This document shows positions 7,890-17,691 of a stretch of 64,000 nt of DNA, one piece after another (the first letter of the stretch is position 1; each line of letters begins with the position of its first letter). The translations under genes were made by a program, and so were the position numbers. Source of the DNA: Butyrivibrio sp. INlla21. Lineage in GTDB: Bacteria > Bacillota > Clostridia > Lachnospirales > Lachnospiraceae. Where the stretch lies: assembly GCF_900116875.1 (NCBI RefSeq), contig NZ_FPCC01000010.1, positions 1-64,000 of the forward strand. Reading direction: 5' to 3'. Under the pieces are notes generated by a model, which was not told the DNA's origin, made no database searches, and worked only from the letters and a program-made list of their open reading frames with translations.

Positions 7890-9425
7890 TCAAAAATTCA
7901 TCGCTTCCACAAAAGTATCATCAAAATCATCTTTATTTGCAAGGATCAGTTCGCTTGCAGAATCTTTTATCTCTGTCAAAAGAGCTGTCTCTTCCGCTTC
8001 ATTTTTCTCTTCGTAAAGCGCAGCCGAAAGAAATTTAAGCGCCCCCTTAAGAGATGTATTTCCTACGCCTTCGCAGTTCCCTCTGATCGAACCGGGAAAC
8101 ATCTTAAGCGGTGTTATTGCTTCGTAATCAATATTGGTTCCAAAGCCCCCTGAAATAAAGACTTTATCAGGCACCTCTCCGTCAAGAAGCTGCCTTATTC
8201 CGGAGTTAACGGCAGCCTTCGCAAGTTGAATATTTCTTATATCTCCCTGCGTGAGCCTTACCTTTCCGTCTTTTGTAAAAGAAAAACCATCTTCAAAAAA
8301 CTCATCTGAAAGAAGACCATCCGATGATATCACACCTACTCTTACAAGCTCCGCCACAGCCTCCATAACTCCGGTTCCGCAAAGACCTATCGGAGCCTTG
8401 TCTCCTATGGTTTCATAGCTTGTTTTAAGATCGTCACTGATCTTAATATGCGATATCGCACCCGGAACTGAAGCTACTCCGCACTCGATTGTTCCACCCT
8501 CAAACACGGGACCTGCCGCCGTTGAGCATATCTTAAGCTTACTTCCGTCATAATAAGCCATCTCACCGTTGGTACCAAGATCCAGAAGAAGCCTCTTTTC
8601 ACCCTTCTTGATCAGCTCCGTATAATATACGCCGGATAGAATATCGGCCCCTACAAATGCCGTAAATCCAGGCATCAAAACTGTTTTTATACCATAAAAA
8701 TCACATTGCTCGATCTTAAGATTCGTTGTCTTATATGGGTATCTTCCAAGACTCTCCACGCTTATGTTTCTGAATATATGAAGCATAGTCGTGTTACCCG
8801 CTACAACAAGCAGATCAACATTTTGATCAATGTCTTTTCTAAGTTCATTTACAAGCTCTTTCACATCAGCCGTGACGATCTCATTTAGCTTTTTAAGCCC
8901 CGCTTCATCGGAAGCGTAAGCAATTCTTGATATCACATCGTCCCCATACTGCCTCTGATGATTGATCGTCGATCCTGTCTTAATAACAGTGGTCTCGCCG
9001 TTCCCTGCTATTCCAAGAAGTGCCGCCGCGATTGTTGTAGTTCCGATATCAACGGCAATTCCGTATTTATTTTTGCCATCAGAAGCGCTGAATACTCCGG
9101 CATCAACGTTCTGCGCCACTATACTTTCTTCATCTACGCCGCCCGGAACGTTTACTTCGCAGTCTCCGTCAAGCACACACCTGCATAGAAGCCTATAGCC
9201 ATCCGAAAGCTTTTTTTCCGAAATATAAGTACTGTCCGCAGACGTTAGTCTCGGCGCTCCCGTCACAAACCTCACCTTGCATTTCCCGCACCTTCCGTTT
9301 CCTCCGCACGGGAAAAGATAAGAGATTCCTTCCGCCTCCAGAACATCCCTAAGAAGCTTACCTCTGACGGTCTCTATATTATGAATTTTTCCTTTGTAAT
9401 TTATCTTTATTTTTATCTTTTTCAC
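7890..9425 (-). CDS. RACo-like [2Fe-2S] / ASKHA-domain protein (DUF4445 type)
   Basis: A 511-residue protein joining an N-terminal plant-type ferredoxin domain to an actin-like ATPase domain. Cysteines 40, 46, 49 and 81 (CGGNGRCGKC, then RLLCRC) would hold a [2Fe-2S] cluster. ASKHA signatures are VDIGTTTIAAAL and LDLGTNGEMAYY. RACo proteins use ATP to reduce the corrinoid cofactor of methyltransferases, and this architecture is theirs. I take GTG at 9425 as start: GGTGGAG lies 5 nt upstream, while the upstream GTG at 9458 has no such site. It is first in the operon with the cupin and sugar importer. No corrinoid protein or methyltransferase is visible nearby, so its partner is unknown. Confidence 0.8.
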   Translation of the reverse strand: MKKIKIKINYKGKIHNIETVRGKLLRDVLEAEGISYLFPCGGNGRCGKCKVRFVTGAPRLTSADSTYISEKKLSDGYRLLCRCVLDGDCEVNVPGGVDEESIVAQNVDAGVFSASDGKNKYGIAVDIGTTTIAAALLGIAGNGETTVIKTGSTINHQRQYGDDVISRIAYASDEAGLKKLNEIVTADVKELVNELRKDIDQNVDLLVVAGNTTMLHIFRNISVESLGRYPYKTTNLKIEQCDFYGIKTVLMPGFTAFVGADILSGVYYTELIKKGEKRLLLDLGTNGEMAYYDGSKLKICSTAAGPVFEGGTIECGVASVPGAISHIKISDDLKTSYETIGDKAPIGLCGTGVMEAVAELVRVGVISSDGLLSDEFFEDGFSFTKDGKVRLTQGDIRNIQLAKAAVNSGIRQLLDGEVPDKVFISGGFGTNIDYEAITPLKMFPGSIRGNCEGVGNTSLKGALKFLSAALYEEKNEAEETALLTEIKDSASELILANKDDFDDTFVEAMNF

Positions 9426-9574
9426 GACATCTCCACCCACTAAACATAATGATATCACAAAGGTCGGAAATTTTTGCCCCGTTATGGTTTTTTAGATACA
9501 AATGTGCGAAAATAGATATTACCTAGTTTATTTAAAGTTTGACCAATTTTTTTAGGTTATGAAAGGAGATAGTT

Positions 9575-10687
9575 ATGGGGCTTATTCAAGCAGCAATGGC
9601 AGCAGGCGGAAGCGTGCTCGCAGATCAATGGAGGGAATACTTTTACTGTCCTGCACTTTCAAATGACACTCTTCTTACAAAGGGCGAGAAGAAGGCAGGC
9701 AGAGGATCAAATAAGAAAGGCAATGATAATGTCATCTCTGACGGTTCGATCATTGCAGTCAACGAAGGTCAGTGCATGATCCTTGTGGATCAGGGACAGA
9801 TCACGGAGATCTGCGCAGAAGCAGGAGAATTCGTTTATGACACATCAAGCGAACCTTCTATCTTCTACGGAGACCTGGGAGAAGCTATCGTTAACAGCTT
9901 TAAGCAGTTCGGCAAAAGACTCGGTTTCGGCGGCGACGCAGCCAAGGATCAGAGAGTTTATTTCATAAATACAAAAGAGATTCTCGGAAACAAGTACGGA
10001 ACGGTTAATCCGATTCCTTTCCGCGTAGTTGATACAAACATCGGCCTTGATATGGATGTAAGCATCAAGTGTCACGGCGAGTTCAGCTACCGTGTCATCG
10101 ATCCCGTGCTTTTCTACAAGAACATCTGCGGAAATGTATCGGGAGATTTCAAAAAAGATCAGATCGAATCTCAGCTTAAGAGCGAGCTCCTTACAGCTCT
10201 TCAGCCTGCATTTGCAAAGATATCCGAGATGGGAATCCGTTACAGCGCTCTTCCCGGACACACAAACGAAATTGCCAATGCATTAAACGAAGTTCTTTCC
10301 GATAAATGGGATGACTTCTACGGAATCAAGATCTCAAGCTTCGGTGTAAGCTCTGTAGTAGCTGACGAAAAAGACGAAAAGACTATCAAAGAGCTCCAGA
10401 AAGCAGGCGCTCTTCGCAATCCCAATATGGCAGCAGCTACGCTTGCAAGCGCACAGGCTCAGGCTATGCAGGATGCAGCCAAGAACACTTCAGCTGGTCC
10501 CATGATGGCCTTCGCCGGAATGAACATGGCTCAGCAGGCAGGCGGAATGAACCCCAATCAGTTGTTTAACATGGGCGCCGCTCAGGCAGCTCCCCAGCAG
10601 AACGCCGGAACATGGACATGCTCATGCGGTAACGTTAACACAGGTAACTTCTGCCCTAACTGCGGATCACCCAGACCCGCCAACTGA
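9575..10687 (+). CDS. SPFH-domain protein with C-terminal zinc ribbon (YdjI-like)
   Basis: A 370-residue protein. Residues about 25-290 form an SPFH (stomatin/flotillin-like) domain of the type once annotated 'virion core protein'. A Met/Ala/Gln-rich linker follows, then a zinc ribbon, CSCG ... CPNCG. There is no signal peptide. AAAGGAGATAGTT precedes the ATG. The next two genes (zinc-ribbon membrane protein, TPM protein) are closely spaced in the same direction, a module known from many Firmicutes and Actinobacteria. A role in membrane organisation or stress is inference. Confidence 0.8.
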   Translation: MGLIQAAMAAGGSVLADQWREYFYCPALSNDTLLTKGEKKAGRGSNKKGNDNVISDGSIIAVNEGQCMILVDQGQITEICAEAGEFVYDTSSEPSIFYGDLGEAIVNSFKQFGKRLGFGGDAAKDQRVYFINTKEILGNKYGTVNPIPFRVVDTNIGLDMDVSIKCHGEFSYRVIDPVLFYKNICGNVSGDFKKDQIESQLKSELLTALQPAFAKISEMGIRYSALPGHTNEIANALNEVLSDKWDDFYGIKISSFGVSSVVADEKDEKTIKELQKAGALRNPNMAAATLASAQAQAMQDAAKNTSAGPMMAFAGMNMAQQAGGMNPNQLFNMGAAQAAPQQNAGTWTCSCGNVNTGNFCPNCGSPRPAN

Positions 10688-10701
10688 TCATAGAGGATAA
10701 T

Positions 10702-11763
10702 ATGGCTTTACAAGAATATGAGTGCCCCGCCTGTGGCGGGGCAATGGAATTTAATCCGCATACACAAAAGCTCAAATGCCCATATTGTGATTCGGAATTT
10801 GATGTAAAAGACTATGTTGCCAACCATAACTCATCCTCACAGGGAGAAGCTGTCGACGACTCTTCTTCCGGACAGGCCAATGCTTCAAGCGAACCCATGT
10901 ATATATACTCTTGCGGTTCCTGCGGAGGTGAGATACTTGCAACAGAGTCTCTTGGATCAACCAAATGTCCCTTCTGTAACAACAATATCGTTGTAAAAGA
11001 AAAGTTCACCGGTGAATTCAAGCCTGACTACATCATACCTTTTCAGAAGACCAAGGACGATGCCATCGCTACTTACACCAAGTACGTTAAATCAAAAAAG
11101 CTTGTTCCCAAGGTTTTCCTTGAAAAGAATCACATTGATGAGATAAAGGGTGTATATGTACCCTTTTGGCTTTTTGATGCAAAAGAAAGCTTTATGGGAG
11201 AATATGAGGCTACCAAAGTAAGAACTTGGAGCGATGCAATCTATAACTATAGGGAAACCAAGTACTACAGCGTATTCAGAGCAGGTACGGAATCTTTTGA
11301 AAGAGTCCCCGCTGACGGATCCAGAGAAATGCCCGATGATCTTATGGAATCGCTTGAACCGTTTGATTACAACAAAATGGTTCCTTTCAACATGGGCTAT
11401 CTCGCCGGCTTTTTTGCCAATAAATACAATGTTGATGCCTTGGAATGTCAACCACATGCATTTAAAAGAATGGATGCCACAACAGCGGCAGATTTCAGAC
11501 GTACGGTGTCAGGCTATGCTTCCGTAAGAACTCTTTCAGAGAACTTCGGAACCGTTACATCGTCGCACAAATATGCGCTCTATCCTGTTTATATGCTTAG
11601 CACCACATGGAATGACAAGAACTTTATCTTCGCCATGAACGGACAAAACGGCAAGTTTGTCGGAGACCTTCCGTTTAGCATGACGCAGGCACTTAAGTAC
11701 TATATCCCTATAACACTTGTTGCCTCATTGATCGTTTTCTTCTTCATGGCTTTCGTATTCTGA
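10702..11763 (+). CDS. Zinc-ribbon protein with C-terminal membrane anchor
   Basis: A 353-residue protein. It begins with a TFIIB-type zinc ribbon (CPACGGAMEF ... CPYC) and has a second ribbon near residues 70-95 (CGSCGGEI ... CPFC). A beta-rich middle follows, and the end is a membrane helix (about 330-353). The zinc ribbons are probably structural rather than DNA-binding. It starts 14 nt after the SPFH gene, so co-translation and physical interaction are likely. It resembles YdjH-like or 'TFIIB-type zinc ribbon-containing' proteins. No catalytic motif is seen. Confidence 0.75.
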   Translation: MALQEYECPACGGAMEFNPHTQKLKCPYCDSEFDVKDYVANHNSSSQGEAVDDSSSGQANASSEPMYIYSCGSCGGEILATESLGSTKCPFCNNNIVVKEKFTGEFKPDYIIPFQKTKDDAIATYTKYVKSKKLVPKVFLEKNHIDEIKGVYVPFWLFDAKESFMGEYEATKVRTWSDAIYNYRETKYYSVFRAGTESFERVPADGSREMPDDLMESLEPFDYNKMVPFNMGYLAGFFANKYNVDALECQPHAFKRMDATTAADFRRTVSGYASVRTLSENFGTVTSSHKYALYPVYMLSTTWNDKNFIFAMNGQNGKFVGDLPFSMTQALKYYIPITLVASLIVFFFMAFVF

Positions 11764-11786
11764 TAGATAACGGAACAATTATCAAT

Positions 11787-12674
11787 ATGAGAAAACACAT
11801 ACACTTAAGAAAATTACTTATAACAGCATTGTCGGTGACTTTTCTGAGCTTTTTATGTGTAGCACCCGTATGCGCTTCTTCATCGGATCTATGGGACAGC
11901 TACAACGTTCCGAGCTCAAGGCAAAAGCCAAGACTTCTTGATAATGCCGATCTTCTTTCTCCCGATGAGGAAAAAGATATTCTGGCTAAGCTGGACACAC
12001 TGAGTGAAAACAGGGGAAGTAATATCTGTATCCTTACAACTCCTTCTCACACCGGCCCCATTCAGGATTTCGCCGATGATTATTTTGATTACAACGGCTT
12101 TGGCGCGGACTACAACGAAAGCGGTGCTCTTTTCATGCTCAGTATGTCTGACAGAGAATGGGCTATAAGTACTTCCGGAGATGCCATCTATGCCTTCACC
12201 GATTACGGACAAGAGGTGATGATGGACAAAATGCTCCCGTATTTAAAAAACGGTGATTATCACGGCGCATTCTGTAAGTACATAGAAGTCTCGGATTATT
12301 ATCTGGATCTCTATGCAAAGGGAACACCTTATGATGTGCAGAGCGGCTCGATCAAGGCTCCTCGCACCCGTGCCGATTACATAAGATTTTTATTAATGAG
12401 CTTGGGAATAGGTGCCATCCTTTCGATCTTCCCAATAGCGGCTATGGCTTCGCAATTAAAGACCGTGCACAAACAGCCTGCCGCCAATGATTACAGATCG
12501 CATGACGGACTGATAGTCAATAAGCACACAGACCAATTTATCAGAAGTCATGTTTCTCGCCACATGAGAAATACCGACAGTGGAAGCGGAAGCAGAAGTC
12601 ACGGAGGCGGCGGAAGCTCCATCCACACTTCAAGCTCAGGTCATTCACACGGCGGAAGTCACGGACATTTCTAA
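11787..12674 (+). CDS. TPM-domain membrane protein (YgcG-like)
   Basis: A 295-residue protein. A signal peptide (residues about 10-32) leads into a TPM domain, recognised by LLDNADLLSPDEE and a GSNICILT strand. A membrane helix sits near 205-225 and the tail is rich in Gly, Ser and His. TPM domains are found in proteins such as Psb32/YgcG and some have phosphatase activity. The histidines could bind metal. It closes the three-gene SPFH/zinc-ribbon/TPM set. Topology: domain outside, tail probably inside. Confidence 0.8.
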   Translation: MRKHIHLRKLLITALSVTFLSFLCVAPVCASSSDLWDSYNVPSSRQKPRLLDNADLLSPDEEKDILAKLDTLSENRGSNICILTTPSHTGPIQDFADDYFDYNGFGADYNESGALFMLSMSDREWAISTSGDAIYAFTDYGQEVMMDKMLPYLKNGDYHGAFCKYIEVSDYYLDLYAKGTPYDVQSGSIKAPRTRADYIRFLLMSLGIGAILSIFPIAAMASQLKTVHKQPAANDYRSHDGLIVNKHTDQFIRSHVSRHMRNTDSGSGSRSHGGGGSSIHTSSSGHSHGGSHGHF

Positions 12675-12699
12675 TTATCATTTCTTTATTATCTAAATA

Positions 12700-12729
12700 C
12701 TGTCAAAGCATTCTCTTTTGAGCTATACT
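12700..12729 (+). promoter_or_regulatory. Sigma-A-like promoter for the cyclase pair
   Basis: CTGTCA (12700-12705), 18-nt spacer, TATACT (12724-12729). It lies just upstream of the AGGAGG (12738-12743) that sets the TTG start of the first cyclase. The -35 matches four of six consensus positions. Confidence 0.5.
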
Positions 12730-12750
12730 TATAGCATAGGAGGAGCGTCT

Positions 12751-14511
12751 TTGAAAATAAGAACAAGGATGCAGGCAGCTGTACTTTCGATCCTGGCGAT
12801 CGCTATAACGGCTGCCGCAGTTATCTTCTTAGGCGGAGATAAATACAATACCCCAAACCGTCATCCCGTAGTTCAGCTTGAAGAAGGCTGGACTATTCAT
12901 CGTGGGGATTCCACCTATTCTGTCGACAAACTATCAACCACAAGCTTTGACATAATGAACAAGTATGACACCATCACTCTGGTAAACACTCTTCCCCATC
13001 TGGATCTTAAACCGGCAACCATTCATTTTCGCTCTTTTCTTTCCACAGTTGATGTTTATGTGGATGGAAAAAAGATCTATTCTTACGGAAAAGAATACGC
13101 CGAGAAAAATAAAATGATCCCAAAAGTTCAAAACTATGTTCCTCTTCCCGACAATTACGCCGGAAAAGAAATCAGAATAGTTTTCAAATCTTATGAGAAT
13201 AACGCCTTTTCAGGCTTTACTCCCATTACTTTGGGTGACTGCGAAGATATATCTATGTTTCTTTTGCAAAAACACAGACTCCCTCTTGTTGTCGGTGTTT
13301 TCATGATCGTTTTCGGTATCCTGACGTTGATCTTGGCTCCTTATATTATTTTCTACAACTTCCATGATTACAGCATAATATTCAGTGCCTTCGTAACTCT
13401 TATCCTGGGCATCTACGTTTTGTGCTTTAACGATCTCTTTTCCCAGATTTCAGACAAAGTGGGCATCTTTTCATTTATCGAATATCTTGCCCTGTTTATG
13501 ATACCGGGTACGATACTTGCTTTTGTGCTTGCCGCCAATCAGCTTGAGCAAAAGTATCTCGGCTATATTATTCTTATATTCAACGCCATGTTCGTTTTCG
13601 GCACGGCGATCATGCACATATTGAACATATGTCACATCTGTGCTTTTGTATCCTGGCTTCACATCCTCTCTATTATCGAGGGTGTCCTTGTAATATCAAT
13701 ACTCATAGTTAATACGGTCAAAAAATACATCTCAAACAAGGAAGATCTACACAAAAGATTTATGTCCACAAATGTCCTCCTGTTCGGACTTATAGTAACT
13801 CTTTTGTTCTCTATCATAGACATCGTAAAATACAATGTTTTCAAATACTTTGGTATGGAAGATATTAACGCGGATATAGATTTTATGACCGTCGGCGCTC
13901 TTCTCTTTTCCATCTGTCTTCTTCTTAATTACTTCTATCACTGTATAGAATACATAAGCGAAGAGACGGTGAAAAAACAGCTCGAGGGTCTCGCTTACAC
14001 AGATGCTCTCACCGGGCTTTTTAACAGAACCAAGTGTGAACTGACACTTGCCGGTCTAAAAGGAAAATACACGATAATCAGCTTTGACCTTGATTATCTA
14101 AAATACACCAACGACAACTACGGTCATGCAGCGGGAGATGAGCTACTCAACGGATTTGCGGATCTACTCAGACAGAGCTTTTTTGACGCCGCCATCATCG
14201 GAAGAATGGGCGGAGATGAATTCATCGTAATCCTTCCATATGTCGATGACAACAGAACAGAAAACGGACTGGCTCTTCTCACCGATCTTATGATAGATAA
14301 AAACGAAAATGAGCCCGTTCTTCGTTATTCAGCATCGTGGGGTTATGCAAGCAGCGAATCTCTTAAGCCGAAGCTTACAGGAAATGCGCAGTCAGTATAT
14401 CTTCTTGCCGATAAGCGCATGTATACCATGAAAAAAATTCATCACAACGAATCTCTGGGTCGTCTGTACGACGATCTTATGAAGAATGCAGCTCTGAAGG
14501 GAGGTGTGTGA
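12751..14511 (+). CDS. Membrane diguanylate cyclase (GGDEF), first of a tandem pair
   Basis: A 586-residue protein that should make c-di-GMP from two GTP. An N-terminal helix is followed by an extracytoplasmic beta domain (about 35-175, with STVDVYVDGKKIYSYG), a multi-helix membrane region (about 180-400) and a GGDEF domain (about 415-580) with the active site GRMGGDEF intact. I see no RxxD inhibitory site at the usual place. The start is TTG at 12751 because AGGAGG sits 7 nt upstream; the ATG 33 nt earlier overlaps the -10 box. Ligand sensing by the outer domain would control c-di-GMP and so motility or biofilm. It overlaps functionally with the next gene. Confidence 0.88.
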   Translation: MKIRTRMQAAVLSILAIAITAAAVIFLGGDKYNTPNRHPVVQLEEGWTIHRGDSTYSVDKLSTTSFDIMNKYDTITLVNTLPHLDLKPATIHFRSFLSTVDVYVDGKKIYSYGKEYAEKNKMIPKVQNYVPLPDNYAGKEIRIVFKSYENNAFSGFTPITLGDCEDISMFLLQKHRLPLVVGVFMIVFGILTLILAPYIIFYNFHDYSIIFSAFVTLILGIYVLCFNDLFSQISDKVGIFSFIEYLALFMIPGTILAFVLAANQLEQKYLGYIILIFNAMFVFGTAIMHILNICHICAFVSWLHILSIIEGVLVISILIVNTVKKYISNKEDLHKRFMSTNVLLFGLIVTLLFSIIDIVKYNVFKYFGMEDINADIDFMTVGALLFSICLLLNYFYHCIEYISEETVKKQLEGLAYTDALTGLFNRTKCELTLAGLKGKYTIISFDLDYLKYTNDNYGHAAGDELLNGFADLLRQSFFDAAIIGRMGGDEFIVILPYVDDNRTENGLALLTDLMIDKNENEPVLRYSASWGYASSESLKPKLTGNAQSVYLLADKRMYTMKKIHHNESLGRLYDDLMKNAALKGGV

Positions 14512-14512
14512 T

Positions 14513-16207
14513 ATGCTGACCAAAAAGCGCGTTATCGCAACTCTTCTTTCAATCCTCATAATGGTAATTATCTTCTCACTCTGTCACCATATCTTTGCAA
14601 TTCACCCCGACTACCCGATAGAGTTTATGGATGAAGGCTGGGACGTTACCATTAACACAGAAAATTATAAGAACATTAAGATGTCTGAAATATTCACCGT
14701 CATGGATTCAAAGCTTAAACACGGTGATGTTATCTTCATGTCCAAAACACTTCCCGATCTCGGAAAAATACCATTTCCCGCAATTTCATTCAGAAGCAGA
14801 TATACCACGCTCGAATGCTTTATCGACGGCGAACTGATATACAAATACGGTCTTACTATGTACCGCGAAGACAAATTCATCGGAAAAATGATGCATTTTA
14901 TTACCCTGCCCAATTATTATGCCGGAAAACAGATCACGTTCAAAATGCTCGCAGAAGAAAACGATGCATTTACCGTTCTTGAAGGTCCGTCACTTGGTTC
15001 AACTCCGGAACTTAGGATGAACTTTATCAACTCACATCTATTTATTATTGCAGCCGGAATGGCGCTGTTTGTCTTCGGTATCGTGTTCCTTATGTTGAGT
15101 CTTTTGTTTGTAACGGCTATACCCGACATTGCAGTCCAGCTCTACTCATCACTTATGTGTATCAACTTGGGGGCATGGCTCCTTAGTTATTACAATGTAT
15201 TATCACTTTTTGTTTATGCTCCGCTCGAAACGCAGATTGAATATTTTACTTTGTATCTTATAGTCCCGTTTTGCTACATAATCCTTTACTGCATACAAAA
15301 GCCGGAAAAGAAAAAGCTGTTTTTCGCATTCTTTATAATCAGCAGCTTGATCCCTTTCTTCCAGTTTATCCTGCACTTTAGTTTCAACATACACCTTAGG
15401 GCAACTCTCCCTATGTATCATGTAGACTGTGTTGTGGGCTTTATTGTTGTAATCTACTATACGATCAACAGCATACGTAAGAAAAACATCTCTTCCGCAG
15501 GCATGATACAGATGATCGGTCTGTTTATCTTTACGATTGCCGAATTTATACATCTGATCGTATATATCTTGGGGCCGCAAAGAGCTCAGATAACATCGCT
15601 TACAGCAAAAGTCACCATTGCAGGCGGATGTCTTTTCTTCGTAATCTGCCAGATTGCTTATTATCTTTTGTATATTACAAAGACTTTCGCGCAGAGGCAG
15701 GAGTATGCATCACTGTCGCGCCTTGCCTATGCTGACGGACTTACAAATCTATCCAACAGAGCTAAGTCCGATAAAGCTCTTATGGATCTTAATAAGGCAA
15801 AAACCGACTATTGCATAATCAGTATCGATCTTAACGGACTTAAGCCTATTAACGATAAATACGGACACCTCTCAGGTGATAAGTACATAAAAGACTTTGC
15901 TAAAGTTCTTACAAATACATTTGAAGAGCTTGGTCTTTGCGCCAGAATCGGCGGAGACGAATTCCTTGTCATCATTGAAGATGCCTCGGATCTTGATATT
16001 GAAGCACTTATCGGAAGAATGAACAGTGCTCTTAGTGTCATGAATGCACTTTATCCGGAATATCAAAGAAGCGTAGCCTCAGGCTACGCTTACAAGCATG
16101 AATGTCCGGATAAAGATTCTCACGAAGTTTATCTTCTCGCGGATCAACGTATGTATGAAAACAAAAGACGAATGCACGAAGAACTCGGTATTGCTTTAAG
16201 AGTTTGA
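14513..16207 (+). CDS. Membrane diguanylate cyclase (GGDEF), second of a tandem pair
   Basis: A 564-residue paralogue of the preceding protein with the same order: signal helix, outer beta domain (TTLECFIDGELIYKYG), multi-helix membrane region and GGDEF domain (ARIGGDEFLVIIED). The active-site loop is intact. Start ATG at 14513 lies 1 nt past the previous stop, with GGAGG 8 nt upstream, so translation is coupled. The two outer domains have diverged clearly while the architecture is the same, suggesting two ligands feeding the same second messenger. Confidence 0.88.
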   Translation: MLTKKRVIATLLSILIMVIIFSLCHHIFAIHPDYPIEFMDEGWDVTINTENYKNIKMSEIFTVMDSKLKHGDVIFMSKTLPDLGKIPFPAISFRSRYTTLECFIDGELIYKYGLTMYREDKFIGKMMHFITLPNYYAGKQITFKMLAEENDAFTVLEGPSLGSTPELRMNFINSHLFIIAAGMALFVFGIVFLMLSLLFVTAIPDIAVQLYSSLMCINLGAWLLSYYNVLSLFVYAPLETQIEYFTLYLIVPFCYIILYCIQKPEKKKLFFAFFIISSLIPFFQFILHFSFNIHLRATLPMYHVDCVVGFIVVIYYTINSIRKKNISSAGMIQMIGLFIFTIAEFIHLIVYILGPQRAQITSLTAKVTIAGGCLFFVICQIAYYLLYITKTFAQRQEYASLSRLAYADGLTNLSNRAKSDKALMDLNKAKTDYCIISIDLNGLKPINDKYGHLSGDKYIKDFAKVLTNTFEELGLCARIGGDEFLVIIEDASDLDIEALIGRMNSALSVMNALYPEYQRSVASGYAYKHECPDKDSHEVYLLADQRMYENKRRMHEELGIALRV

Positions 16208-16216
16208 CACTCCCTG

Positions 16217-16855
16217 CTAATTAGCATTTTTCTTAGTGAATTTAGCATTTCGGAGCGTACAGTACGTCTCTCCGTCGTCATCATATGTATCAAAAACACC
16301 CTCTACTATGATCTCATCGTCAACTTTAGGAAAATCATCGGGGTATTTATATTCTTCCGTAGGTTCAAATTCGACTCCCTTCGCACAGCACGCTGCTGCG
16401 TCAGGTACAAAGCACGTAAAATAACGCTTGTCTGTAGACTCGACATACATTTCCGAAAAAAGGCCTTCGAGCTTGATCGTCTTTCCGACAAAATTCTCCG
16501 GATAAAAAACCATATTGAAAACTACTGAATAAGTCATGGTTGAAGACTGACCCGTCAGATCGATCGTGTCCCCAAAATCATCCATATATTCTGCGGTATG
16601 CATTGATGTTGCTGCGGAAGACACCGCTGTATCAGGTCCGATAGCGGCGGTATTGGAACCGGTAGCGGAATCGAACGAACCGGAATTGTCTGCGTTCGAT
16701 CCGGATGCATCCTCTTTTGCCATCTGTTCTTCCAAAACATCATTTACACTTTTGGATCCACCGTTATTCCTTGAATTCGTACCCGCAACATCACCGCATC
16801 CCGTAAGACACAGTGCTACAACAAGCACCGTAGCAATAAGCTTTCCTCTCATCAT
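16217..16855 (-). CDS. OB-fold lipoprotein of the zinc/metal operon
   Basis: A 212-residue lipoprotein: signal peptide with lipobox CLTGC, a low-complexity Ser/Ala/Gly/Asp linker (about 25-90), and a C-terminal domain with FVGKTIKLEGLFSEM, a cysteine cluster CFVPDAAACCAKGVEF and VDDEIIVEGVFDTY. The cysteine cluster resembles, from memory, a motif of the YcgQ/TIGR03943-type proteins tied to zinc homeostasis. Its ATG overlaps the stop of the metal permease (ATGA), with AAGGAGG upstream, so it belongs to the same transcript. A metal-related job at the outer membrane face is inference. It is not a classical ZnuA-type binding protein. Confidence 0.7.
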   Translation of the reverse strand: MMRGKLIATVLVVALCLTGCGDVAGTNSRNNGGSKSVNDVLEEQMAKEDASGSNADNSGSFDSATGSNTAAIGPDTAVSSAATSMHTAEYMDDFGDTIDLTGQSSTMTYSVVFNMVFYPENFVGKTIKLEGLFSEMYVESTDKRYFTCFVPDAAACCAKGVEFEPTEEYKYPDDFPKVDDEIIVEGVFDTYDDDGETYCTLRNAKFTKKNAN

Positions 16856-17691
16856 GCACCTCCTTTTATTGCTGCTATCAAGGAAGTGATGGCGAATGCG
16901 CAAACATCGGCGATAACAATTGTTGATCCTACCGGTGTTCCCACAAGGACTGAAAAGATCATTCCGGAAAAAGCGCATACCACTGACAATACCGCTGCAA
17001 AAACAGTAACGCCCAAAAAGCTTTTAAACAGTCTCATTGCAGAGATAGCAGGGAATATTACCAGCGCCGAAATAAGAAGTGAACCCACAAGGTTCATTGA
17101 GACAACGATGATAACTGCTATCATTATCGCTATCAACAGATTATATCCATCTGCATTTACTCCCGTAGCTTTTGAAAAATCCTCATCGAAAGTGACCGCA
17201 AAGATCTTGTTGTACAGAAAAATAAACATCACAACAACAATCACTGAAAGTATTGCACAAATGATCACTTCATTCTTGGTAAGCGTAAGTATCGACATAG
17301 ATCCAAACAAAGTGCTGCACACATCTCCGGATACATTGGCCGACGTTGTAAAAACGTTCATAAGAAGATAACCGAAAGCAAGTGCTCCGACTGACAGCAT
17401 CGCTATAGCCGCATCGCCTTTTATCATAGCTTTCTGTCCGTTTTTAAGGAGTAACACCGCACATATAACGGTCACCGGAAGAATGAGCAAAGTCTGATTA
17501 GTCAGCTTAAGCACGCTTGCAACAGCCATCGCACCGAAAGCAACGTGTGACAAGCCGTCACCAATATACGAAAAACGCTTAAGCACTAAAGTAACTCCAA
17601 GGAGTGAGGCTGAAAGAGCGATAAGTATACCGACTATAAACGCATATCTTACAAACGAATAGCTGAAAAATAATGTAAGCTTATCCATCAT
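16852..17691 (-). CDS. Metal ABC transporter permease (ZnuB/MntC-like)
   Basis: A 279-residue ABC-3 family permease with about eight membrane helices. Signatures are LGVTLVLKRFSYIGDGLSH near residue 30-45 and the FSKATGVNAD loop around residue 170. ABC-3 permeases import zinc, manganese or iron. It overlaps the ATPase stop by 4 nt and the lipoprotein start by 4 nt. Confidence 0.88.
   Translation of the reverse strand: MMDKLTLFFSYSFVRYAFIVGILIALSASLLGVTLVLKRFSYIGDGLSHVAFGAMAVASVLKLTNQTLLILPVTVICAVLLLKNGQKAMIKGDAAIAMLSVGALAFGYLLMNVFTTSANVSGDVCSTLFGSMSILTLTKNEVIICAILSVIVVVMFIFLYNKIFAVTFDEDFSKATGVNADGYNLLIAIMIAVIIVVSMNLVGSLLISALVIFPAISAMRLFKSFLGVTVFAAVLSVVCAFSGMIFSVLVGTPVGSTIVIADVCAFAITSLIAAIKGGA

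Noticed and set aside
9783-9968. Short reading frame beginning MWIRDR inside the SPFH gene
   Set aside because: It is fully inside a well-supported gene in another frame, has no ribosome site, and MWIRDR-type starts are typical spurious frames.
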